From: Ruminococcus sp.
GTDB taxonomy: Bacteria > Bacillota > Clostridia > Oscillospirales > Ruminococcaceae
DNA length: 64,000 bases
NCBI GenBank assembly: GCA_015066865.1
Contig: SVNQ01000004.1
Span: 1-64,000 of the forward strand
Direction of reading: 5' to 3'
Both the position numbers and the translations under genes were made by a program. A model generated the notes under the pieces. The model saw nothing but the letters and a program-made list of their open reading frames with translations, did not search any database and was not told where the DNA came from. Below are positions 8,898 through 18,268 of the stretch, in pieces (position 1 is the first letter of the stretch; every line of letters starts with the position of its first letter).

Positions 8898-11090
8898 ATG
8901 AGTAGAAAAAAACGAATGATATTCGGTGTTGTGGGTGCCGAAGTCAATAGCATTGAGCAAAGAGAGATCCTGCGTGGCATAATTTCGCAGGCACAGAGCT
9001 GCAATATTGATGTCGTTATCATTTCCAACATTTATAATCCAAGCAATTATAACGCGGATGTCAACTGTGAGAACCGGATCTATGACCTGATACAATCTCC
9101 TGAATTTGACGCACTGATCTTACTTTCTGAGTCCTTTGTCAATGAAGAATTACAGCGTCACGTCAAAGAACAGCTCCTGAAACAAACTGTTCCGGTCCTG
9201 ATCGTTGGCAGCGTGCTTCCGGCTTTTGATGTTCCAAAATTCCGTTTTATCAATACAAGTGACGAAAATGATATTGAAGATGTTACCAATCATCTGATTG
9301 AGGAGCATGGATTTACTGACATTGACATTCTGACCGGATACGATTTTATTGACGTTTCCCATTATCGTGTAAACGGCTACCGAAAGGCACTGGAGAGCCA
9401 CGGCATCCCCTACGATACCCGGAAAGTGCATTACGGCGATTTCTGGATGAATTCCGGACAAGCGCTTGCCAAGAGGTATATTAATGGTGAGCTTCCGTAT
9501 CCGCAGGCAATTGTCTGTGCAAATGATTACATGGCATACGGTCTGATTGACGAGCTGCTCGAACACCATGTGGTACTTCCGGAAAGAATGACGGTAGTAG
9601 GATACGAATACGTCCGTGAACGCTTTTTGCATTCTCCCCTGCTGACTACATATCAGCGCAACAGAGAAAAACTCGGTGAATCGGCTGTGCAGATCCTGTA
9701 TGGTATTTTGCAGGGAGATCCGAAACCATCGTTCACACCGCCAAAGGGGAAATTTATTTACGGAACCAGCTGTTCCTGCGGCAAGTACAGAATGCAGCTG
9801 CACGAGGAGCTGAAAACCGCACGCATCAAAAAGCAATATGACACATGGAACCTGTTCAACCAGATGGAACAGAAGCTTACTGTCTGCACTACGCTGGAGG
9901 AGCTTATCAGGGTAATTGGCGACTTCCAGTTTCTGGTGCGCTATGTCCAGAACATTTATCTCTGTCTGTATGAGCATTGGTATGACTGTAATGCGGATAA
10001 TACGGATGATCCCATCACCTGCCGCAGCGTGATTCCGTGGATGGATCCCACGCCAATCATCACACAGCGCAATCGCTTTGCTGAATTGTTTGCAGACAGC
10101 GAGATTCCGTCAGCATATTATTTTAATCCCCTGTTTTTCAACGGGCATATGTTCGGTCATATTGTACTGAAATATGAAAAGCCGGACACATATGACGATG
10201 TATTCCGCAACTGGCTGAAATCCGTTTCCAACGGCTTGGAATTTCTGCGTATGAAGAATGACATTCAGTACCTGCTGCAGTGCCGCAATCTATCGGAACA
10301 TCAGGATACGATGCTGAATATGTATAACGAAGCCGGTCTGAAAAATGCATTTCTGTCTCTGACGGCAAACGTCAATGATGATGAAGTATATATACTGATG
10401 CTCCGTGTGTGCATGAATGATACGGATAATTTCTCTGATTCTTCCAAGAAACATAAAATCAAGGCGCTGCTCAGCGCTGCGGATGCGATAAAGAACTGCT
10501 GCCATCCTTCGGGAATCTGCGGCAGGATCAGCGAAAACACATTCCTTTGTTTTATCAAGAACGATGCAGCGTCAGCTGAGATGATCGCTGACAAATGCAG
10601 CAACATGCTGCTTTTCTGCGAGGAATATATGGATTGGTATAATCTGGATTCCTTCTGCTGTGCAGCCGCAGTGCTTCCGCATAATTGTACCTATGCACAG
10701 GCTGAGGAGAATGTAAGGCTTCTGCTGGAAGAAAAAATCAGAGAGATCGCCGTCAGACGTGCCCATCCGCATTATCCGGCGCTGTTGGATATCCGCAATC
10801 AGATTTACAAGCAGCCGCAGAATGTTTTCTCTTTGGAAGCTCTTGGAAAACAGCAGCTGCTCAGCACCAACTATCTGCGCAAAATTTATAAGGATTGCTT
10901 CGGTATCAGTTTCCATCAGGAATGCATTAACGTCAGGGTATCACTGGCAAGGTATCTGCTGCTTACCACATCCATGAACATTTCGTCCATTGCCGAAAAA
11001 TGCGGCTATGATGACAGCAAGTATTTTATGCGCCAGTTTGTTGCTGCTACCAACTGCACACCCAGTCAGTACAGAAAACTGCTGGGGTAG
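8898..11090 (+). CDS. AraC-family regulator with LacI-like sensor and degenerate GGDEF-like domain
   Basis: 730 residues, no signal peptide, so cytosolic. The N-terminal ~300 residues are a LacI/periplasmic-binding-like fold (MIFGVVGAEVNSIEQREILR at the start; DFWMNSGQALAKRYINGELP; IVCANDYMAYGLIDELLEHH). A conserved Cys-rich end follows (YGTSCSCGK). The middle (about 490-620) resembles a GGDEF fold in which the signature is lost (GRISENTFLCF). The last ~100 residues are a double helix-turn-helix of the AraC class (LSTNYLRKIYKDCFGISFHQ; NISSIAEKCGYDDSKYFMRQ). By analogy with XylR it likely binds a sugar and activates glycan genes; the upstream GH43 gene is the obvious candidate target. ATG 8898 follows GGTGG and sits just after the promoter. 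A paralogue lies at 31827. Confidence 0.88.
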   Translation: MSRKKRMIFGVVGAEVNSIEQREILRGIISQAQSCNIDVVIISNIYNPSNYNADVNCENRIYDLIQSPEFDALILLSESFVNEELQRHVKEQLLKQTVPVLIVGSVLPAFDVPKFRFINTSDENDIEDVTNHLIEEHGFTDIDILTGYDFIDVSHYRVNGYRKALESHGIPYDTRKVHYGDFWMNSGQALAKRYINGELPYPQAIVCANDYMAYGLIDELLEHHVVLPERMTVVGYEYVRERFLHSPLLTTYQRNREKLGESAVQILYGILQGDPKPSFTPPKGKFIYGTSCSCGKYRMQLHEELKTARIKKQYDTWNLFNQMEQKLTVCTTLEELIRVIGDFQFLVRYVQNIYLCLYEHWYDCNADNTDDPITCRSVIPWMDPTPIITQRNRFAELFADSEIPSAYYFNPLFFNGHMFGHIVLKYEKPDTYDDVFRNWLKSVSNGLEFLRMKNDIQYLLQCRNLSEHQDTMLNMYNEAGLKNAFLSLTANVNDDEVYILMLRVCMNDTDNFSDSSKKHKIKALLSAADAIKNCCHPSGICGRISENTFLCFIKNDAASAEMIADKCSNMLLFCEEYMDWYNLDSFCCAAAVLPHNCTYAQAEENVRLLLEEKIREIAVRRAHPHYPALLDIRNQIYKQPQNVFSLEALGKQQLLSTNYLRKIYKDCFGISFHQECINVRVSLARYLLLTTSMNISSIAEKCGYDDSKYFMRQFVAATNCTPSQYRKLLG

Positions 11091-11106
11091 AACGTTAAAC
11101 ATCACA

Positions 11107-11137
11107 AAATGCCTTATCCTGAAGGATAAGGCATTTT
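11107..11137. terminator. Bidirectional terminator between convergent genes
   Basis: A 13-bp stem with TGAA loop (11107-11119 with 11124-11136) is flanked by A and T runs on both sides. It serves the regulator on the plus strand and cysK on the minus strand. Confidence 0.9.
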
Positions 11138-11169
11138 TCAATTTCGGTCAGTACTGACCGAAAAACGTT

Positions 11170-12102
11170 CTATTCTGCAAACAAATCGGTGGACAGATAG
11201 CGATCCCCCGTATCGGGCAGGAGTACCACGATCTGCTTTCCCCTGTTTTCGGGGCGCTTTGCAATCTCGATTGCAGCATGCGCCGCCGCACCGGATGAAA
11301 TTCCCACAAGGATGCCCTCCGCCGTACCAAGCCTTCTTGCTGCTGCATATGCCTGCTCGGTCGTCACAGTCACCACTTCATCATACACCTGCGTGTTGAG
11401 TACCTCCGGAACAAAGCCTGCACCGATTCCCTGCAGTTTGTGCGCACCCGCATGACCGCCGGAAAGCACGGGAGAATCCAACGGCTCAACTGCAATGATT
11501 TTCACCGAAGGCTTGCGGGACTTCAGATATTCTCCAACGCCTGTGATTGTACCGCCCGTACCGACGCCCGCCACAAAAATATCCACTTCTCCATCCGTAT
11601 CCTCAAAAATCTCAGGGCCGGTGGTCTTACGGTGTGCTTCGGGATTGGCAGGATTGACAAACTGCCCTGCGATCAGACTATTGGGGATCTCATCGGCAAG
11701 TTCCTGCGCCTTTTCAATGGCACCCGTCATTCCCTTTGCACCATCGCTGAGTACAAGCTGCGCACCGTATGCCTTCATCAGCTGACGGCGCTCCATCGAC
11801 ATTGTATCGGGCATGACAATGATAAGCCTGTAGCCCCTTGCGGCGCATACGGATGCAAGCCCGATGCCCGTATTGCCGCTGGTCGGCTCGATGATCACGG
11901 TATCCGCTGTCAGCCTGCCGCTGCGCACGGCATCGTCGATCATCTCCCGCGCTACCCTGTCCTTGACGGATCCTGCGGGGTTGAGATATTCCAGCTTTGC
12001 AAGCACTCTCGCCTGCAATTCGTCCTGTTCTTCAATATTTGTCAGCTCCATCAGCGGCGTTGCGCCAATAAGCTGATCTGCGGATCTATAAATATTTGCC
12101 AT
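11170..12102 (-). CDS. cysK: O-acetylserine sulfhydrylase (cysteine synthase A)
   Basis: 310 residues, the usual length for CysK. The enzyme makes L-cysteine from O-acetyl-L-serine and sulfide using PLP. The Schiff-base lysine is in NPAGSVKDRVA (Lys 47); the phosphate/substrate loop TSGNTGIGLA and the glycine-rich GVGTGGTITGVGEYLK are intact. Start ATG 12102 has AGGAGG 9 bp upstream; a longer frame begins 10 codons earlier without such a site. It is a single-gene unit with its own promoter and shares a terminator with the convergent regulator. Confidence 0.96.
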   Translation of the reverse strand: MANIYRSADQLIGATPLMELTNIEEQDELQARVLAKLEYLNPAGSVKDRVAREMIDDAVRSGRLTADTVIIEPTSGNTGIGLASVCAARGYRLIIVMPDTMSMERRQLMKAYGAQLVLSDGAKGMTGAIEKAQELADEIPNSLIAGQFVNPANPEAHRKTTGPEIFEDTDGEVDIFVAGVGTGGTITGVGEYLKSRKPSVKIIAVEPLDSPVLSGGHAGAHKLQGIGAGFVPEVLNTQVYDEVVTVTTEQAYAAARRLGTAEGILVGISSGAAAHAAIEIAKRPENRGKQIVVLLPDTGDRYLSTDLFAE

Positions 12103-12149
12103 ACTGCAATCCTCCTGTAGTTTAAATCGCATTACATTTGAATACTTGC

Positions 12150-12178
12150 ATTATACCACCTTTCCCGTGCTTTGTCAA
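12150..12178 (-). promoter_or_regulatory. cysK promoter
   Basis: Read on the minus strand: TTGACA (12178-12173), 17-bp spacer, TATAAT (12155-12150) preceded by TGG, an extended -10. Confidence 0.85.
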
Positions 12179-12401
12179 TTGCTGCAGCACTTGTAAATTC
12201 AGGAATGTGTTTTTACGGAAAGTATAATCGAGTCATTGGAAATCCGCATTTTTCAGAATTTTTAGTAAATTTACATAGATTTAAGATTGTTTTAAGAAAC
12301 ACATCGTATAATTAGTACAATCGCAAAGGTAGACAATACAGCCGATACGAGCAGTATGCTGCTGAAAACGTGCGAATCACAACAAAAAGGAGCGATGCGC
12401 T

Positions 12402-15400
12402 ATGAAAAAAAAGAATTTCAGACGTGGACTTGCGGGATTGATGGCAATCAGTACCCTGTGTGCGGCTATGCCGGCAATTTCCATCTCCGCAGCTCAGACG
12501 CTTGCAGGCGACGTTAACCTTGACGGCAAAATTTCTTCGGTCGATGTCGTAGCTCTGCAGAAATATTTACTCGGCAAAGCCTCTCTTTCAAAAGACGCTT
12601 TCGATAATGCAAACGTGTCTGCTGACAAGTCCGTCAACGGCTTTGATTTAGCAGTTCTCAAGAAAATGGTTCTGGCAGATCCGGTATCCAATGAAGTGAC
12701 CATTCGTCTGAGTGACAATGGCATTAAGGTGGAAGGCGATGACAACAAGGTTGTACAAGTTTCCGGAAAGACCGCAAAGATCACCGCAAGCGGTCTGTAC
12801 CATGTGTACGGCAGCATTACGGACGGACAGATCTGCATCGAAACCGCTGCAGAAGATGTGAATGATGTTGAACTGGAACTGAATGATGTAACGATGACAA
12901 GCAGTAAGCAGCCCTGCATTTATTCCGCCGCAGCATCGGGTTCTGAAAAGACCAAGATCACGCTTGTGGGCGAGAATACACTGACCGATACCGCAGCAGC
13001 GGCATATGCGGAAAGCGGCGTCATTTACACCAACAACAAGCTCACCATTACTAATAACAGCACCGGTACGCTGAACATCAACAGCAATATGAATACCGGT
13101 ATTTATGCGGACAAGAAGCTCAATCTCAACGGCGGCACCATCGTGGTAAATACCGCAGACGGTTCGGAAACCGCTGAAGCGGATGCCATTGTCGGTGACA
13201 ACAACATCGAGATCGAGGGCGCAGTCATTGATATTGATTCTTCCGGCGACGGCATCAAGTCCAAGGATCAGGGCGTATTCGTACTTGGCGGTTCTGTTAC
13301 TGTTAAGGCAGGCAAGGATGCTGTACAGGCATGCACGGAAATTGCGGTTTCTGATGGTACAGTGACTGCAGGTGGTGACCGTGGCTTCCGCCTTGATGAG
13401 GCTGGCATGCTCAACATCACCGGCGGTAAGGTCATTGCAACTGCAACCGATTACCAGCTTACAGGTGCAGGAGTAACGGTGAATCTCACCGGCAGCACAC
13501 AGCCTGTGATGATGCTGGATATGGCGGCTGAATGGACAAAGGACAGTGTCATCACCGTGAAGAATGGCGACAAGACTGTCTGCGAATATGCTCCCAGAAA
13601 GAAGTTCAGCTATGTGCTCATCAGTGATGCGGCACTTTCCGCAAGCGGCAAGTACGGTGTATTTGTGGGCGGCACACAGATGGCACACAGCAAATCCGCA
13701 GCAGGGGAATTTGCATTTGCAGGTACAAGCGCAGAATTTCTCGATGTCAAGGCAATGGACGGCGGTGCAGCGGTTACTCCCAGCTCCGGCGATACGGTGG
13801 CAGTGTCCATCGACTATGCCAGTAGTGGCTTAAAGGTATATAACGCAGCTGCTGAGGAGGTTTCCTCCCCCTCCAATCTGACGGTATCCGGCACAAAGGT
13901 GACCATCACCGAGCCGAGCGTGATCTCTGTCAGCGGAACCTCTGATTCCGCACAGATCATCGTAGATGTGGACAAGACAAAATTTGCCGATGGTGTGGTA
14001 GAACTCGACCTCATGGGTGCGGAGCTTTCCAACAGCAGTGCAGCTCCGATCTATGTCAAGCAGATCGGTGACGAGGCAATTATCGTTGCAAAGAACGGCA
14101 CAACAAATACCATTTCGGATGGTACAAGCCATTCCGACACCAACTCCGACGGCGAAGTGATCGCTGCTGCTATCTATTCGGAGGATGATCTCAAAATCAA
14201 GGGACAGGGCGCACTGACCGTCAACGGCAAATATCAGGACGGTGTTGCAACCAAGAATGATCTCAAGGTTTACAACGGTACGATCAATGTCAACGCAGTG
14301 GATGATGCACTCAGAGGCGGCGACAGCGTAACCATCGGCAACGATACCGACACGGATTTCAGCACGCTGAATATTACGCTGAAAACCACCGCAGGCGACG
14401 GCGTCAAGGCGAATGATACCGACACCGCAAGCGGCAAGGGATTCATCACCGTCAACGGCGGCAAGGTCAATGTCACTGCATTCTCCGACGGCATGCACGC
14501 ATCTCAGGCGCTGAACATCAACGGCGGCGACATCATCGTAAAAACAACCGGCAGCAGTTCTTCCACCAACACCAGCTCCAAGGGACTCAAGGCAGGCTGC
14601 ACGGATGACAACGGTACTGCTGTTACCGGCGTGATCGCTGTCAACGGCGGCAATATTGACGTGGATTCCACAGATGACTGCATCCACGCAAGCGGTAATA
14701 TCACGCTCTACGGCGGTACAATGCAGCTCAATTCCGGTGACGATGCGGTGCATTCCGATGCGGATGTGACCATCGGCAAGGGCAGCAACACATTTGATGA
14801 TGTGCTGATCCTCGTTGAGGCAGGCTACGAAGGCATTGAAGGCATGAACATCACCCAGAACAGCGGTACCGTGATTTCCAACACCACCGATGACGGCTAC
14901 AATGCCGCAGGCGGTGCGGACGGCTCCGGCAATATGTCCCCCGGCGGCTGGGGCGGCGGCTGGGGCGGCGGATTCGGCGGCGGCGGCGGAAACTACTCCC
15001 TGAATCTCAAGGGCGGTTTCGCGCTTGTCAACACCACCAACGGCGACCACGACGGTTTCGACTCCAATGGTTCCCTGACGATCAGCGGCGGCTATGTCAT
15101 TTCCAACGGTCAGGAACCCTTTGACTGTGACGGCACGATGTCCTACACGGGCGGTGTATATGTCAAGAACACAGGCTCCGGCGGCGGCATGGGCGGCGGT
15201 ATGGGACCCGGCGGCGGCGGATCCATGACACAGTCCGTATCTGCATCTGCATCCGTAAGTGCGGGTACCAGAATCACGCTCTGCGACGGCAGCGGCAAAG
15301 TAATTGTATCCTTTATTGCTGACAAGGCAGTTTCGAGCGTAATTGCAGGCTGCACGGCATACACAGGAGCATCCGTATATACGGGCGGCACACTGCAGGG

Positions 15401-15515
15401 AAGCACCTATTTCCAGAACGTTGACCAGACACAGCTTGCTGCATATGGCGGCACGCTGCAGGGCGGCACGCAGGCAACCGGTTCTTCCGGCGGCAACACC
15501 ACATGGCCGTGGTAA
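12402..15515 (+). CDS. Cthe_2159-like beta-helix carbohydrate-binding protein with N-terminal dockerin
   Basis: 1037 residues. A signal peptide (about 1-30) leads straight into a type I dockerin (about 36-95: GDVNLDGKISSVDVVALQKY; second half NGFDLAVLKKMVL). Two successive beta-helix regions follow (about 100-420 and 470-930), built of short repeats such as KITASGLYHVYG, ALTVNGKYQDGVATKNDLKV and SGDGIKSKDQGVFVLGG. This pattern is that of the Cthe_2159 family (polysaccharide lyase-like fold that binds acidic polysaccharide and calcium). A glycine-rich stretch (about 847-862) and a Gly/Met-rich stretch lie near the end. It probably binds pectin or a similar polymer on the cellulosome; catalytic activity is not evident. 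The start has AAAGGAG upstream. TATAAT at 12307 may be its -10, but I see no good -35. The doubled domain and N-terminal dockerin are unusual. Confidence 0.82.
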   Translation: MKKKNFRRGLAGLMAISTLCAAMPAISISAAQTLAGDVNLDGKISSVDVVALQKYLLGKASLSKDAFDNANVSADKSVNGFDLAVLKKMVLADPVSNEVTIRLSDNGIKVEGDDNKVVQVSGKTAKITASGLYHVYGSITDGQICIETAAEDVNDVELELNDVTMTSSKQPCIYSAAASGSEKTKITLVGENTLTDTAAAAYAESGVIYTNNKLTITNNSTGTLNINSNMNTGIYADKKLNLNGGTIVVNTADGSETAEADAIVGDNNIEIEGAVIDIDSSGDGIKSKDQGVFVLGGSVTVKAGKDAVQACTEIAVSDGTVTAGGDRGFRLDEAGMLNITGGKVIATATDYQLTGAGVTVNLTGSTQPVMMLDMAAEWTKDSVITVKNGDKTVCEYAPRKKFSYVLISDAALSASGKYGVFVGGTQMAHSKSAAGEFAFAGTSAEFLDVKAMDGGAAVTPSSGDTVAVSIDYASSGLKVYNAAAEEVSSPSNLTVSGTKVTITEPSVISVSGTSDSAQIIVDVDKTKFADGVVELDLMGAELSNSSAAPIYVKQIGDEAIIVAKNGTTNTISDGTSHSDTNSDGEVIAAAIYSEDDLKIKGQGALTVNGKYQDGVATKNDLKVYNGTINVNAVDDALRGGDSVTIGNDTDTDFSTLNITLKTTAGDGVKANDTDTASGKGFITVNGGKVNVTAFSDGMHASQALNINGGDIIVKTTGSSSSTNTSSKGLKAGCTDDNGTAVTGVIAVNGGNIDVDSTDDCIHASGNITLYGGTMQLNSGDDAVHSDADVTIGKGSNTFDDVLILVEAGYEGIEGMNITQNSGTVISNTTDDGYNAAGGADGSGNMSPGGWGGGWGGGFGGGGGNYSLNLKGGFALVNTTNGDHDGFDSNGSLTISGGYVISNGQEPFDCDGTMSYTGGVYVKNTGSGGGMGGGMGPGGGGSMTQSVSASASVSAGTRITLCDGSGKVIVSFIADKAVSSVIAGCTAYTGASVYTGGTLQGSTYFQNVDQTQLAAYGGTLQGGTQATGSSGGNTTWPW

Positions 15516-15535
15516 TCACAGCAGAATCCATATGC

Positions 15536-15566
15536 ATCCCCCTCACATCGCTGAGGGGGATTTTTT
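15536..15566 (+). terminator. Intrinsic terminator
   Basis: ATCCCCCTCA pairs with TGAGGGGGAT (15536-15545 with 15552-15561), then a T6 run. Confidence 0.9.
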
Positions 15567-15590
15567 GTCGGAAATACTCCGCTGTGTTAA

Positions 15591-15619
15591 TTGACAATCA
15601 TGCTAAAGTATGGTATAAT
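15591..15619 (+). promoter_or_regulatory. Promoter of the amino-acid ABC permease-ATPase operon
   Basis: TTGACA (15591-15596), 17-bp spacer, TGG then TATAAT (15614-15619). Confidence 0.9.
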
Positions 15620-15678
15620 TGAGGTGTTGTGTCGAAACCGACAGAATTTACAGAAACAAGAAAACGGCGGTGCAGTTT

Positions 15679-16389
15679 ATGGATTTTGAAGCAATCAAAA
15701 AGGTTACATTGATCTTACTGGAATATCTCCCGAACACGCTCAGCCTGTTTGCGTGGACGCTCGTATTTTCCATCCCTGTGGGAATGGTCGTTACATGGCT
15801 GAAAAAATGCAGATGCAAGCCGATCAACTGGCTTACGGATCTCTACATCCTCATCATGCGCGGAACGCCCCTGATGCTGCAGATCATCGCATTCTACTAT
15901 GCGATCCCCATGATCGTTGCTTCCGCTGTCAACAGCGGCAGAACGGGCGGTATTATCCCGATTCTGCAGGGCATTATGAACCATCCCGATTACATGATCA
16001 TCGCACTCGTGGTTTCCTTCTCGCTCAACTATGCGGCGTATTTTGCGGAAATTTTCCGCGGCGGTATTGAAGCGATCCCGAAGGGACAGTACGAAGCAGC
16101 ACAGATGCTGGGCATGACAAAAATACAGACGTTCTTCCGCATCATCCTGCCGCAGGTGACTAAGCGTGTCATTCCCGCTACGGCAAACGAGGTTATTGTA
16201 CTTGTCAAGGATACCTCCCTTGCCAACGTCATTGCCTTTGCAGAGATCACGATGAAGGCAAAGCAGCAGATGAATTTCTATTCATCCATCATGCCGCTGT
16301 TCATCGCAGGTGTTTTCTATTTTGTGATGAATGCAGTGGTAACGGCAGTATTCTCATTCGTTGAGAAGAAATTTGATTACTACAAGTAA
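15679..16389 (+). CDS. Polar amino-acid ABC transporter permease (HisM/GlnP type)
   Basis: 236 residues, about five membrane helices. The cytoplasmic coupling loop typical of this class is present (GGIEAIPKGQYEAAQMLGMT), and the N-terminal part (LTDLYILIMRGTPLMLQIIA) is the family hallmark. It forms the membrane channel of an importer with the ATPase at 16402 and the binding lipoprotein at 17345. ATG 15679 gives the expected N-terminus; the site upstream (GGCGGTG) is weak. The ATPase gene starts 12 bp after the stop, so the two are co-transcribed. The substrate cannot be fixed from sequence; cystine or glutamine-type amino acids are plausible. Confidence 0.92.
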   Translation: MDFEAIKKVTLILLEYLPNTLSLFAWTLVFSIPVGMVVTWLKKCRCKPINWLTDLYILIMRGTPLMLQIIAFYYAIPMIVASAVNSGRTGGIIPILQGIMNHPDYMIIALVVSFSLNYAAYFAEIFRGGIEAIPKGQYEAAQMLGMTKIQTFFRIILPQVTKRVIPATANEVIVLVKDTSLANVIAFAEITMKAKQQMNFYSSIMPLFIAGVFYFVMNAVVTAVFSFVEKKFDYYK

Positions 16390-16401
16390 GGAGGGGTGGA
16401 C

Positions 16402-17163
16402 ATGGCAATTCTTGAAGTACGCAATATTTCCAAAAAATTCGGAGAACTCGAAGTCCTCAAGGACATTTCATTCAATGTCGAAGTGGGCGAAGTTGTTGCC
16501 ATCATCGGTCCATCCGGCAGCGGTAAATCCACCCTGCTGCGCTGTATCAATCAGCTCGAACGTGCGGACAGCGGTGAGATCAATGTGGACGGACTGAATA
16601 TGCTCCACACGGAGGACGGCAAGGCGGTGTATGCCACCAAAAAAGTGCTGCGTGAGATCCGCCTGAAAATTGGTCTGGTATTCCAGAATTTCAACCTCTT
16701 TCCGCATTTTTCCGTCATGCAGAATGTGATCGAAGCTCCCGTACATGTTCTGAAGAAATCCAAGGCGGAAGCAACACAGAAGGCGGAGGAGCTGCTCAAA
16801 AAGATGGGTCTTGAAACCAAGGCAAAATCCTACCCCTGTGAGCTTTCGGGCGGTCAGCAGCAGCGAGTTTCGATTGCAAGGGCGCTGGCACTCAGCCCTG
16901 AAATCCTGTTCTTTGACGAGCCTACCTCGGCACTCGATCCGGAGCTGACGGGTGAAATTCTGAAGGTCATCAAAGAGCTTGCCAAGGAGAAAATGACAAT
17001 GGTAATCGTGACCCACGAAATGGCGTTTGCACGGGATGTGGCAAATCACGTCATTTTCATGGATCAGGGCTATATCGTCGAGGAGGGCACACCCGAACAG
17101 GTCTTTGGCAATACGCAGAATGAAAGAACGAAGCAGTTCTTGCAAAGATATAATGAAAATTAG
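16402..17163 (+). CDS. Polar amino-acid ABC transporter ATP-binding protein
   Basis: 253 residues, full-length for the GlnQ/TcyC class. Walker A GPSGSGKST, Q-loop GLVFQNFNLFPHFSV, signature LSGGQQQRVSIARAL, Walker B ILFFDEPTSALD and the switch His (VTHEM) are all intact. It powers import through the permease encoded just upstream. AAGGAGG sits 8 bp before ATG 16402, which is preferred over a GTG two codons earlier. A terminator follows, so the binding-protein gene downstream is expressed separately. Confidence 0.95.
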   Translation: MAILEVRNISKKFGELEVLKDISFNVEVGEVVAIIGPSGSGKSTLLRCINQLERADSGEINVDGLNMLHTEDGKAVYATKKVLREIRLKIGLVFQNFNLFPHFSVMQNVIEAPVHVLKKSKAEATQKAEELLKKMGLETKAKSYPCELSGGQQQRVSIARALALSPEILFFDEPTSALDPELTGEILKVIKELAKEKMTMVIVTHEMAFARDVANHVIFMDQGYIVEEGTPEQVFGNTQNERTKQFLQRYNEN

Positions 17164-17194
17164 CGGTGAGCTGCTGCAAATGATTTTCAAAACA

Positions 17195-17233
17195 AAAAAC
17201 GCAGTGATTTCCCACGAAATTCACTGCGTTTTT
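17195..17233 (+). terminator. Intrinsic terminator after the ABC ATPase
   Basis: AAAAACGCAGTGA pairs with TCACTGCGTTTTT across a 13-nt loop. Confidence 0.85.
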
Positions 17234-17275
17234 CTATCCAAAGTTGATGAAAAATCCGAATTTGCTTGCTTCCGC

Positions 17276-17304
17276 TTTACTTTCATTTAAAAATGTGCTA
17301 TCAT
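17276..17304 (+). promoter_or_regulatory. Promoter of the ABC binding-protein gene
   Basis: TTTACT (17276-17281), 17-bp spacer, TGC then TATCAT (17299-17304), 41 bp before the start. A separate promoter lets the binding protein be made in excess over the membrane parts. Confidence 0.7.
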
Positions 17305-17344
17305 AGTACTGTAATATTCAACTACTATCAAAAGGAGAAAAACT

Positions 17345-18169
17345 ATGAAAAATTCTATGATGAAAAAGCTTCTGTGTGCAGCAGTTTCCGCTATGATGCT
17401 GTTTTCCGCAGCTGCCTGCGGCGAATCCGGCGGTACGGGTGAGGACAAGTCCCTGCAGAAGGTAATGGATGCCAAGAAGATGGTGCTGGGTCTTGACGCT
17501 ACCTTCAAACCGATGGGCTTCACCAATGAAAACGACGAGATCGTTGGTTTCGACATTGATGTAGCTGAGGAAGTATGCAAGAGAATGGGCATTGAGCTGG
17601 AGCTGTATTCTGTAAACTGGGAAACTAAGGAGCAGGATCTCAACGCTGGCACAATCGACTGCATCTGGAACGGTCTGTCCGTTTCCGACGAACGCAAGCA
17701 GGTAATGCTGATGAGCGAACCGTACATGAACAACGAAATGGTATTCGTAGTCAACGGCAAGAGCGACATCACTGCACTTTCCGATTTGAAGGATGCAAAA
17801 ATCGGCGTACAGAACGGTTCCACCGCACTGGAGATCCTCAATGCTTCCGAGGTTGTTGCAACAAACGGTGCAACTCCCGTTGAGCTTTCCACCAACGTAG
17901 AAGCACTCAACCAGCTGGAACTGAACATGGTTGACGCTGTGTTCCTGGATTCCGTTGTTGCAAACTATGAGATCGTTTCCACCGGCAAGGATTACAAGGT
18001 GCTTGAAGAGGGTCTGTCCTCCGAGCAGTACGCAATCGGCTTCCGCAAGGGCGATCAGGCACTGTGCGACAAGGTAACCGCTACCCTCAAGGAAATGGTT
18101 GCTGACGGCACACTGGCAAAGATCTCTACCGAATGGTTCGGCAGCGATGTTACAACAATCGGCAAGTAA
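17345..18169 (+). CDS. Amino-acid ABC transporter substrate-binding lipoprotein (SBP_bac_3)
   Basis: 274 residues. A lipoprotein signal ends in SAAAC with the lipidated Cys at 25. The mature part is a two-lobed family 3 binding domain: LGLDATFKPMGFTNENDEIV, then GFDIDVAEEVCKRMGIELEL, WNGLSVSDERKQVMLMSEPY, and lobe 2 with KIGVQNGSTALEIL. It captures the substrate outside the membrane for the permease/ATPase pair upstream. AAAGGAG precedes ATG 17345. Specificity is unknown. Confidence 0.93.
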   Translation: MKNSMMKKLLCAAVSAMMLFSAAACGESGGTGEDKSLQKVMDAKKMVLGLDATFKPMGFTNENDEIVGFDIDVAEEVCKRMGIELELYSVNWETKEQDLNAGTIDCIWNGLSVSDERKQVMLMSEPYMNNEMVFVVNGKSDITALSDLKDAKIGVQNGSTALEILNASEVVATNGATPVELSTNVEALNQLELNMVDAVFLDSVVANYEIVSTGKDYKVLEEGLSSEQYAIGFRKGDQALCDKVTATLKEMVADGTLAKISTEWFGSDVTTIGK

Positions 18170-18195
18170 TCCGGAATCTCTCTGATGAATCATCA

Positions 18196-18237
18196 AAAAA
18201 GGCTGTATGTGAGGAAACTCCTCCATACAGCCTTTTC
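18196..18237. terminator. Bidirectional terminator
   Basis: AAAAGGCTGTATG pairs with CATACAGCCTTTT around a loop that is itself self-complementary. It lies between the plus-strand binding-protein gene and the minus-strand unit that ends at 18269, and has A/T runs on both sides. Confidence 0.85.
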
Positions 18238-18268
18238 TTATTGAGCAGCTCGCATTTTCTGCTTTCCA

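Noticed and set aside
12284..12345. Promoter of the beta-helix dockerin gene
   Set aside because: TATAAT at 12307 and TACAAT at 12316 lack a -35 at a sensible distance, so no promoter is listed.
11170..18169. cysK and the ABC transporter as one cystine regulon
   Set aside because: They are on opposite strands, separated by an unrelated gene, and no shared riboswitch or T-box is visible.
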